Origin: Pseudomonas paracarnis
GTDB lineage: Bacteria; Pseudomonadota; Gammaproteobacteria; Pseudomonadales; Pseudomonadaceae
Reading direction: 5' to 3'
Assembly: GCF_904063055.1 (NCBI RefSeq)
Contig: NZ_CAJFCN010000016.1
Span: forward strand, 25,788-89,787
Length of the DNA: 64,000 bases
Below, one piece after another: positions 7,889 through 17,774 of this stretch. Under the pieces are notes generated by a model. That model was not told the DNA's origin. It did no database searches and saw only the letters and a list, made by a program, of their open reading frames with translations. Numbering within the stretch: position 1 is the first letter of the stretch; each line of letters starts with the position of its first letter. The translations under genes were made by a program, and so were the position numbers.

Positions 7889-8946
7889 TGTTTGCCTATA
7901 TCGTACGGCGCCTGCTGCTGATCATCCCGACGCTGGTGATCATCCTGTTGGTGAACTTCGTGATCGTGCAGGCCGCGCCCGGCGGGCCGGTGGAGCAAGC
8001 TATCGCCCACTTGCAAGGCATTGGCGGCGGTGGTGTAGCCGGCGCATCCGGCGAAGGCATCAGCGGCTCGCGAGCCAGCCGCGGTCTGGACCCAAAGCTG
8101 ATCAAGGACATCGAGAAACAATACGGCTTCGACAAATCTGCGCCGGAACGCCTGTGGTTGATGCTCAAGAATTACGCCCAACTGGACTTCGGCAACAGCT
8201 TCTTTCGCGGCACAACGGTAACTGACCTGATCCTGGAAAAGATGCCCGTCACCATTTCCCTCGGCCTGTGGGCCACGCTGATCACCTACCTGGTGTCGAT
8301 CCCGTTGGGCATACGCAAGGCCGTGCGCCATGGCAGCAGCTTTGATATGTGGAGCAGCACGGCCATCGTCATCGGTTACGCGATGCCGGCATTCCTGTTC
8401 GCGATGTTCCTGATCGTGGTGTTCGCTGGCGGTACCTCGCTGAACTGGTTCCCGGTACGCGGGCTGGTCTCGGAAAATTTCGCCGAACTGAGCGCCGTGG
8501 GCAAAATCGCCGACTACTTCTGGCACCTGGTATTGCCGGTAACCGCGTTGGTGATCGGCGGGTTCGCCACCTTGACCATCCTCACCAAGAACTCGTTCCT
8601 CAATGAAATTACCCGCCAGTACGTGGTCACCGCCCGCGCCAAGGGTTTGAGCGAACGCCGGGTGCTGTACGGTCACGTGTTCCGCAATGCGATGTTGCTG
8701 GTGATCTCGGGGATTCCCCAAGCGTTTATCAGCGTGTTCTTTGCCGGTTCGCTGCTGATCGAGGTGATCTTCTCCCTCGATGGCCTGGGCCGCATGAGCT
8801 ACGAGGCGGCCGTGTCCCGCGACTACCCGGTGGTGTTCGGCTCGCTGTTTATCTTCACCCTGTTCGGCCTCTTGATAAAACTCATCGGTGACCTCTGCTA
8901 CACCCTGGTGGACCCGCGTATCGACTTCGCCGCGAGGAACGCCTGA
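7888..8946 (+). CDS. yejB: ABC peptide transporter permease YejB
   Basis: The 352-residue protein is an inner-membrane permease of the OppB class. It has an N-terminal membrane segment (YIVRRLLLIIPTLVIILLVN), a periplasmic region with GLDPKLIKDIEKQYGFD, and later membrane segments. The EAA-like loop near RAKGLSERRVLYGHVFRNAM contacts the ATPase. The length is close to E. coli YejB. It starts inside the yejA stop codon (ATGA-type overlap) and ends one base into yejE, so translation is coupled through the operon. Confidence 0.92.
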   Translation: MFAYIVRRLLLIIPTLVIILLVNFVIVQAAPGGPVEQAIAHLQGIGGGGVAGASGEGISGSRASRGLDPKLIKDIEKQYGFDKSAPERLWLMLKNYAQLDFGNSFFRGTTVTDLILEKMPVTISLGLWATLITYLVSIPLGIRKAVRHGSSFDMWSSTAIVIGYAMPAFLFAMFLIVVFAGGTSLNWFPVRGLVSENFAELSAVGKIADYFWHLVLPVTALVIGGFATLTILTKNSFLNEITRQYVVTARAKGLSERRVLYGHVFRNAMLLVISGIPQAFISVFFAGSLLIEVIFSLDGLGRMSYEAAVSRDYPVVFGSLFIFTLFGLLIKLIGDLCYTLVDPRIDFAARNA

Positions 8947-9968
8947 TGCTCAACCTCTCCCCCGTGGCCCGCCGACGCTTCGAGCGCTTCAAGAAAAACC
9001 GCCGTGGCTGGTGGTCGCTGTGGCTGTTTATCGGCCTGTTTATCCTGACCCTGGGCGGCGAGTTGATCGCCAATGACAAGCCGCTGGTGCTCAGTTTCAA
9101 GAACGAGCTGTATTTTCCGGTGTTCAAGCGCTACACCGAGCAGCAGTTCGGTGGGCAGTTGCCGTTCCAGGCGGACTACCGCAGTGACTACGTGCAAAAG
9201 CTGATCAAGCAGGAGGGCGGCTGGATGCTGTTTCCGCCAATTCCTTTCAGCGATGACACGCCCAACTACGAACTCACCCGCCCTGCCCCGAGCCCGCCGT
9301 CGGCGGTGAACTGGCTGGGCACCGATGACCAGTCCCGCGATGTGTTGGCCCGGGTGATCTTTGGTGCACGGGTGTCGATCCTGTTTGCCCTGGCCCTGAC
9401 CGCCATTAGCGCCGTCATTGGCATTGCCGCCGGGGCGTTGCAGGGGTACTACGGTGGCTGGGTAGACTTGCTCGGCCAGCGCATCCTGGAGGTGTGGTCT
9501 GGCCTGCCGGTGCTGTACCTGCTGATTATCCTGTCGGGGTTTGTGGAGCCGAATTTCTGGTGGTTGCTGGGGATCATGGCGCTGTTTTCCTGGCTGGCCC
9601 TGGTGGACGTGGTGCGCGCCGAGTTCCTGCGCGGGCGCAACCTGGAATACGTCAAGGCCGCGCGCGCCCTGGGCCTGGGCGACGGCAAGATCATTCGTCG
9701 GCACATCCTGCCCAACGCCATGACCGCGACCCTCAGCTATTTGCCGTTCATTTTGACCGGGGCGATATCCACCTTGAGCGCCCTGGATTTCCTTGGCTTC
9801 GGCATGCCCGCCGGCAGCGCGTCCCTGGGCGAGCTGATCGGCCAGGGCAAGCAGAACCTGCAAGCGCCGTGGCTGGGCTTGACGGCGTTTTTCACCCTGG
9901 CGCTGATTCTGTCGTTGCTGGTGTTTATCGGCGAGGCATTGCGTGATGCCTTCGACCCCCGCTCATGA
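8946..9968 (+). CDS. yejE: ABC peptide transporter permease YejE
   Basis: The product is a 340-residue permease of the OppC class. It starts with RRRFERFKKNRRGWWSLWLF, the basic N-terminus and first membrane helix seen in YejE. A long periplasmic insert follows, then GTDDQSRDVLARVIFGARVS and the EAA loop AARALGLGDGKIIRRHILPN. It pairs with YejB to form the channel. The gene overlaps yejB by one base and is followed 10 bp later by yejF. Confidence 0.92.
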   Translation: MLNLSPVARRRFERFKKNRRGWWSLWLFIGLFILTLGGELIANDKPLVLSFKNELYFPVFKRYTEQQFGGQLPFQADYRSDYVQKLIKQEGGWMLFPPIPFSDDTPNYELTRPAPSPPSAVNWLGTDDQSRDVLARVIFGARVSILFALALTAISAVIGIAAGALQGYYGGWVDLLGQRILEVWSGLPVLYLLIILSGFVEPNFWWLLGIMALFSWLALVDVVRAEFLRGRNLEYVKAARALGLGDGKIIRRHILPNAMTATLSYLPFILTGAISTLSALDFLGFGMPAGSASLGELIGQGKQNLQAPWLGLTAFFTLALILSLLVFIGEALRDAFDPRS

Positions 9969-9978
9969 GTGACCGCGT

Positions 9979-11550
9979 ATGAACCTGATCGAAATCCGCG
10001 ACCTGTGCGTCGCCTTCAACGGCCAGACCGTCGTGCGCAACCTGAGCCTGGACGTGCGCCCTGGCGAGTGCCTGGCGCTGGTGGGCGAGTCGGGCTCGGG
10101 CAAGTCGGTGACGGCCCACTCTATCTTGCAACTGCTGCCGCAAGCCGGCACCGAAACCCTGGGTTCGATCAAGTATCGCGGCCAGGAACTGATCGGCGCC
10201 TCACCGAGTACCTTGCAAAAATTGCGCGGCAACCGCATTGCCATGATCTTCCAGGAGCCGATGACCTCCCTGAACCCCCTGCACAGCATCGAAAAGCAGA
10301 TCGGCGAAACCCTGCTGCTGCACAAGGGCCTGGGCGGCAAGGCGGCGCAGGCGCGCATCCTCGAACTGCTGGAACTGGTGGGCATCCAGAAACCCCAGGA
10401 ACGGCTCAAGGCCTACCCCCATCAATTGTCCGGCGGCCAGCGCCAGCGGGTGATGATCGCCATGGCCCTGGCCTGCGAGCCCGAGCTGCTGATTGCCGAC
10501 GAGCCCACCACAGCGCTGGACGTGACGGTGCAGCGCAAGATCCTGTTGCTGCTCAAGTCCTTGCAACAACGCCTGGGCATGTCGCTGCTGCTGATCAGCC
10601 ATGACCTCAACCTGGTACGCAGTATCGCCCAGCGGGTCTGCGTGATGCGTGCCGGCGAAATCGTCGAGCAGGCCGACTGCCAGGCCTTGTTCACCGCCCC
10701 CCAGCATCCCTACAGCCGCCTGCTGCTGGATGCCGAGCCCTCGGGCGACGTGCTGTGCAGCGAGCCGCGTGAGACGGTACTGGAAGTGGATGACCTGAGC
10801 GTGCAATTCCCTCTCGGTGGCGGACTGTTCCGGGCCAAGACCTACCTGCGCGCAGTGGACGGCATCAGCCTCAGCGTGCAGCGCGGCAAGACCCTGGGGA
10901 TTGTCGGCGAGTCCGGCTCCGGCAAGTCCACCTTGGGCCAGGCGATCCTGCGCTTGCTCGACTCCAGCGGCAGCATCCGCTTTCAGGGTGAAGCTCTGGA
11001 CCCGCTCAACCATCAGCAGATGCGCCCATGGCGCAAGCAGATGCAGGTGGTGTTCCAGGACCCCTATGGCAGCCTCAGCCCGCGCATGTCGGTGCAGCAG
11101 ATCATCAGCGAGGGCCTGGAAGTGCATGCCCCGTGCAGCCTGGCCGACCGCGATGCGCAAGTGGTCCAGGTGCTCAAGGACGTGGGCCTCGACCCTGCCA
11201 GCCGACATCGCTACCCCCATGAGTTTTCCGGTGGCCAGCGCCAACGCATCGCCATTGCCCGCGCCCTGGTACTCAAGCCAGCGCTGATGCTGCTCGACGA
11301 ACCCACCTCGGCCCTGGACCGTACGGTGCAGAAACAAGTGGTGGCGCTGCTGCGCGAACTGCAGGACAAATACGGCCTGACCTACCTGTTTATCAGCCAT
11401 GACCTGGCGGTGGTGCGCGCCATGGCCCATGACATGATCGTGGTCAAGGATGGCAAGGTGGTGGAGCGTGGCGCGAGCCATGAGGTGTTCGAATCGCCCC
11501 AACACCCGTACACCAAAGAACTGCTGGCAGCAGCGCACATCCCTTTGTGA
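9979..11550 (+). CDS. yejF: Double-domain ABC transporter ATPase YejF
   Basis: The 523-residue product contains two complete ABC ATPase domains in one chain. The first has Walker A GESGSGKS (about residues 35-42) and signature LSGGQRQR; the second has Walker A GESGSGKS (about 312-319) and signature FSGGQRQR, each followed by a Walker B ending in DEPT. It powers peptide import with YejABE and closes the operon. A four-hairpin repeat follows the stop at once and may serve as its 3' end. Confidence 0.93.
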   Translation: MNLIEIRDLCVAFNGQTVVRNLSLDVRPGECLALVGESGSGKSVTAHSILQLLPQAGTETLGSIKYRGQELIGASPSTLQKLRGNRIAMIFQEPMTSLNPLHSIEKQIGETLLLHKGLGGKAAQARILELLELVGIQKPQERLKAYPHQLSGGQRQRVMIAMALACEPELLIADEPTTALDVTVQRKILLLLKSLQQRLGMSLLLISHDLNLVRSIAQRVCVMRAGEIVEQADCQALFTAPQHPYSRLLLDAEPSGDVLCSEPRETVLEVDDLSVQFPLGGGLFRAKTYLRAVDGISLSVQRGKTLGIVGESGSGKSTLGQAILRLLDSSGSIRFQGEALDPLNHQQMRPWRKQMQVVFQDPYGSLSPRMSVQQIISEGLEVHAPCSLADRDAQVVQVLKDVGLDPASRHRYPHEFSGGQRQRIAIARALVLKPALMLLDEPTSALDRTVQKQVVALLRELQDKYGLTYLFISHDLAVVRAMAHDMIVVKDGKVVERGASHEVFESPQHPYTKELLAAAHIPL

Positions 11551-11554
11551 GGTG

Positions 11555-11675
11555 AGATTGTTCCCACGCTCTGCGTGGGAACACAACCCGAGACGCTCCG
11601 CGTCGTGCCCTGGCCCTACGCCAAGTGACGCAGAGCGTCACGGTAGGCATTCCCACGCAGAGCGTGGGAACGATC
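11555..11675. repeat. Four-hairpin repeat, copy a
   Basis: The ends are inverted copies of GTTCCCACGC...GCGTGGGAAC. Inside are four short hairpins in mirror order: CCCACGCTCTGCGTGGG, GACGCTCCGCGTC, GACGCAGAGCGTC-type and CCCACGCAGAGCGTGGG. It fills the gap between yejF and the sigma-54 activator. Relatives lie at 15563, 20679, 23833 and 29883. Confidence 0.9.
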
Positions 11676-11695
11676 ATTAACAGGATTCTGTACCC

Positions 11696-13086
<1,391 letters not shown>

Positions 13087-13087
<1 letters not shown>

Positions 13088-13102
13088 TCTCAAACAAGAG
13101 AC
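13087..13102. promoter_or_regulatory. Candidate HbcR upstream activating site 1
   Basis: GTCTC-AAACAA-GAGAC is a perfect 5-6-5 palindrome overlapping the last base of the activator's stop codon, about 225 bp upstream of the -24/-12 promoter. An identical half-site arrangement recurs at 13232-13247. The function is inferred from position and repetition. Confidence 0.55.
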
Positions 13103-13129
13103 GCAATTCCCAATATCAAGACTTTCTTA

Positions 13130-13219
13130 TGTGGGAGCTGGCTCGCCTGCGATAGCGGTCTAACAGCGCCCTACAAGCCAGCTGAACCACCGCTATCGCA
13201 GGCAAGCCAGCTCCCACAA
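13130..13219. repeat. REP pair in inverted orientation
   Basis: TGTGGGAGCTGGCTCGCCTG faces ATCGCAGGCAAGCCAGCT followed by CCCACA, with the inner flanks GATAGCGGT and ACCGCTATC also complementary. The pair lies between the two candidate activator sites upstream of the permease gene. Confidence 0.92.
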
Positions 13220-13231
13220 GGATCTCCACTC

Positions 13232-13256
13232 GTCTCCAGATTGAGACTGCCGTCTC
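13232..13256. promoter_or_regulatory. Candidate HbcR upstream activating site 2, with an extra half-site
   Basis: GTCTC-CAGATT-GAGAC (13232-13247) has the same arms and spacing as the site at 13087. A further GTCTC half lies at 13252-13256. The site is about 75 bp upstream of the sigma-54 promoter, a typical distance for an activator site. Confidence 0.6.
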
Positions 13257-13309
13257 GAAAATCACTCTGAATCCACAGTAAATCCATATATATCAACAAG
13301 TTATAAATC

Positions 13310-13325
13310 TGGCACACATCTCGCT
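13310..13325 (+). promoter_or_regulatory. Sigma-54 (-24/-12) promoter of the 3-hydroxybutyrate operon
   Basis: TGGCACACATCTCGCT has GG at 13311-13312 and GC at 13323-13324 with exactly ten bases between, matching the consensus except for the first T of TTGC. It is 56 bp upstream of the permease ATG, in the right direction and next to a sigma-54 activator gene. Confidence 0.8.
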
Positions 13326-13380
13326 ATAGCTTCCTCCCACAGCCTCATCCACAACAATAACAATCCGATGGAGACACACC

Positions 13381-14772
13381 ATGAGTGTGATCATTGCCCT
13401 GGCCGCGCTCGCGCTGCTGATGCTGGCCGCCTACCGTGGCTATAGCGTTATCCTGTTCGCCCCCATCGCCGCCCTTGGCGCGGTGCTGCTCACTGACCCG
13501 TCCGCCGTCGCCCCTGCCTTTACCGGGGTGTTCATGGAAAAGATGGTCGGTTTTATCAAGCTGTATTTCCCGGTATTCCTGCTCGGTGCGGTGTTCGGCA
13601 AGCTCATTGAGCTGTCGGGGTTTTCGCGCTCGATCGTCGCCGCCGCGATCCGCTTGCTCGGCACGCGCCAGGCGATGCTGGTGATTGTGCTGGTCTGCGC
13701 CCTGCTCACCTACGGTGGCGTGTCGCTGTTCGTGGTGGTGTTTGCGGTGTACCCGTTCGCCGCCGAGATGTTCCGCCAGAGCAATATCCCCAAGCGCCTG
13801 ATCCCGGCGACCATCGCCCTCGGCGCCTTCTCGTTCACCATGGACGCCCTACCCGGTACGCCGCAGATTCAGAACATCATCCCCAGCACCTTCTTCAACA
13901 CCACCGCCTGGGCGGCGCCGTGGCTAGGGCTGATCGGCACGATCTTCGTGTTTTGCGCCGGTATGCTCTACCTCGCACGCCAGCGTAACAAGGCCCAGCG
14001 TGCCGGTGAAGGCTATGGCACCGAGTTGCGCAATGAGCCGGAAACCGCCGACAACCTTGCCTTGCCCAACCCATGGCTCGCGTTGTCGCCGCTGATCCTG
14101 GTGGGGGTGATGAACCTGTTGTTCACCCACTGGATCCCGCAGTGGTACGGCAAGACCCACAGCCTCAGCCTGCCGGGCATGAGCACGCCGGTGACCACGG
14201 AAATCGCCAAGCTCACCGCGATCTGGGCGGTGCAGGCGGCGTTGCTGGTGGGGATTATCGTGGTGCTGGTGTTCGGCTTCTCGGCGATCAGGAGCAAGCT
14301 GGCCGAAGGCAGTAAAAGTGCGGTCAGCGGTGCGCTGCTAGCGGCAATGAACACCGCCTCGGAATACGGCTTTGGCGCAGTAATCGCCTCGCTGCCAGGC
14401 TTTCTGGTACTGGCGGACTGGCTCAAGGGCATCCCCAACCCGCTGCTCAACGAAGCGATCACCGTGACCTTGCTGGCCGGTATCACCGGCTCCGCTTCCG
14501 GCGGCATGAGCATCGCCCTCGCCGCGATGTCCGAGAGCTTTATTGCAGCCGCCCACGCGGCCAATATCCCCCTTGAGGTGCTGCACCGGGTCGCGGCCAT
14601 GGCCAGCGGCGGCATGGATACCCTGCCCCACAACGGCGCGGTGATCACCCTGCTGGCCGTCACCGGGCTGACCCACCGCGAAGCCTACAAGGACATTTTT
14701 GGCATCACGATCATCAAGACCCTTGCGGTGTTCGTGGTGATCGGCACTTTCTACGCCACCGGCATTGTGTGA
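13381..14772 (+). CDS. GntP-family permease, probable 3-hydroxybutyrate importer
   Basis: The 463-residue, strongly hydrophobic protein has about 12 membrane segments and the GntP look: an N-terminal SVIIALAALALLMLAAYRGY, then FIKLYFPVFLLGAVFGKLIELSG, and late GMDTLPHNGAVITLLAVTGL. GntP permeases take up gluconate and other small organic acids by proton symport. Its place as first gene of the operon with bdhA and acetoacetyl-CoA synthetase points to 3-hydroxybutyrate or acetoacetate; the exact substrate is inference. A GGAG sequence precedes the ATG. bdhA follows 7 bp after the stop. Confidence 0.85.
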   Translation: MSVIIALAALALLMLAAYRGYSVILFAPIAALGAVLLTDPSAVAPAFTGVFMEKMVGFIKLYFPVFLLGAVFGKLIELSGFSRSIVAAAIRLLGTRQAMLVIVLVCALLTYGGVSLFVVVFAVYPFAAEMFRQSNIPKRLIPATIALGAFSFTMDALPGTPQIQNIIPSTFFNTTAWAAPWLGLIGTIFVFCAGMLYLARQRNKAQRAGEGYGTELRNEPETADNLALPNPWLALSPLILVGVMNLLFTHWIPQWYGKTHSLSLPGMSTPVTTEIAKLTAIWAVQAALLVGIIVVLVFGFSAIRSKLAEGSKSAVSGALLAAMNTASEYGFGAVIASLPGFLVLADWLKGIPNPLLNEAITVTLLAGITGSASGGMSIALAAMSESFIAAAHAANIPLEVLHRVAAMASGGMDTLPHNGAVITLLAVTGLTHREAYKDIFGITIIKTLAVFVVIGTFYATGIV

Positions 14773-14779
14773 GGTTTTC

Positions 14780-15553
14780 ATGACAACTTTGAATGGCAAG
14801 ACCGCCCTGGTCACCGGCTCCACCAGCGGCATCGGCTTAGGGATTGCCCTGAGCCTGGCCAAGGCCGGCGCCAACCTGATTCTCAACGGCTTCGGCGACG
14901 CCAGCGCGGTGATCGCCCAGGTACAGGCGTTTGGCGGCAAGGTCGGGCATCACCCGGCAGACGTCAGCGACCCCGCGCAAATCGCCGACATGCTCGCCTA
15001 CGCCGAGCGCGAGTTCGGTGGCGTGGACATCCTGGTCAACAATGCCGGTATCCAGCATGTGGCAGCGGTAGAAGACTTCCCTGTGGAGCGCTGGGATTCG
15101 ATCATCGCCATCAACCTGTCCTCGGTGTTCCACAGCACACGCCTGAGCTTGCCGGGCATGAAGGCCAAGGGCTGGGGGCGCATCGTCAATATCGCCTCGG
15201 TGCATGGGCGAGTCGGCTCAGTGGGCAAGGCGGCGTATGTGGCGGCCAAACATGGGGTGATCGGCCTCACCAAGGTGGTGGGCCTGGAAACCGCCACCAG
15301 CAATGTCACCTGCAACGCCATCTGCCCGGGCTGGGTGCTGACGCCGCTGGTGCAGAAGCAGATTGATGATCGCGTGGCTACCGGGGTCGACCCACAGCAA
15401 GCGCAGCAGGATCTCCTGGCGGAGAAACAGCCGTCGCTGGAGTTTGTGACGCCGTCGCAGCTCGGGGAGCTGGTGTTGTTCTTGTGCAGTGAAGCCGGTG
15501 CCCAGGTGCGCGGCGCGGCCTGGAACATCGATGGTGGCTGGCTGGCCCAGTAA
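14780..15553 (+). CDS. bdhA: D-3-hydroxybutyrate dehydrogenase BdhA
   Basis: The product is a 257-residue classical short-chain dehydrogenase. It has the NAD-binding VTGSTSGIGLGIA (residues 11-23), NNAGIQHVA, the catalytic Ser region NIASVHG and YVAAKHG with the Tyr-x-x-x-Lys pair. The sequence GIQHVAAVEDFPVERWD and the C-terminal region with LVQKQIDDRA-like residues are characteristic of bacterial 3-hydroxybutyrate dehydrogenases. It oxidises D-3-hydroxybutyrate to acetoacetate in the cytoplasm. The ATG at 14780 follows GAGG; an earlier in-frame start lies inside the permease gene. Confidence 0.93.
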   Translation: MTTLNGKTALVTGSTSGIGLGIALSLAKAGANLILNGFGDASAVIAQVQAFGGKVGHHPADVSDPAQIADMLAYAEREFGGVDILVNNAGIQHVAAVEDFPVERWDSIIAINLSSVFHSTRLSLPGMKAKGWGRIVNIASVHGRVGSVGKAAYVAAKHGVIGLTKVVGLETATSNVTCNAICPGWVLTPLVQKQIDDRVATGVDPQQAQQDLLAEKQPSLEFVTPSQLGELVLFLCSEAGAQVRGAAWNIDGGWLAQ

Positions 15554-15562
15554 ACCCGTGAT

Positions 15563-15667
15563 GATCGTTCCCACGCTCTGCGTGGGCACGCAGACCGGGG
15601 CGCTCCGCGCCCCAAAAGTGGACGCAGAGCGTCCAGTCAGGCATTCCCACGCGAAGCGTGGGAACGA
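15563..15667. repeat. Four-hairpin repeat, copy b, inside the 3-hydroxybutyrate operon
   Basis: This copy begins GATCGTTCCCACGCTCTG and ends GCGTGGGAACGAG. Its inner hairpins are GGCGCTCCGCGCC-like and GGACGCAGAGCGTCC. It sits between bdhA and the acetoacetyl-CoA synthetase gene, ending 14 bp before the latter's ATG, so the folded RNA would lie right next to its Shine-Dalgarno sequence. Confidence 0.88.
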
Positions 15668-15680
15668 GAAGAGGCAGCTT

Positions 15681-17636
<1,956 letters not shown>

Positions 17637-17707
17637 ATGAAAGGTTTCAGCGCTGACACGGCGTTTTGAAGAAAAACCCTCAAGGCATGCTATTTTTCCG
17701 GGGTAGC

Positions 17708-17750
17708 CACCCGTTGTCGTTCCTTGGGACAATGGGTGTTGTCATTTTTC
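17708..17750 (+). terminator. Probable terminator of the 3-hydroxybutyrate operon
   Basis: CACCCGTTGTC (17708-17718) pairs with GACAATGGGTG (17728-17738), with one G-T wobble, around a nine-base loop. It is followed by TTGTCATTTTTC. It lies 72 bp after the synthetase stop and 36 bp before the next gene's ATG, so it could alternatively act as a leader hairpin of that gene. Confidence 0.6.
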
Positions 17751-17774
17751 AAAGCGTCAGGCTCAGGGCTTTTT

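Noticed and set aside
11555..11675. Four-hairpin repeats and REP pairs as CRISPR arrays
   Set aside because: They are isolated palindromic units, not regularly spaced direct repeats with unique spacers, and no cas gene is present.
15489..15680. Longer in-frame extension of the acetoacetyl-CoA synthetase
   Set aside because: The extra 64 residues are read through the end of bdhA and four-hairpin repeat b. The ATG at 15681 has a good ribosome site and starts at the family's usual place.
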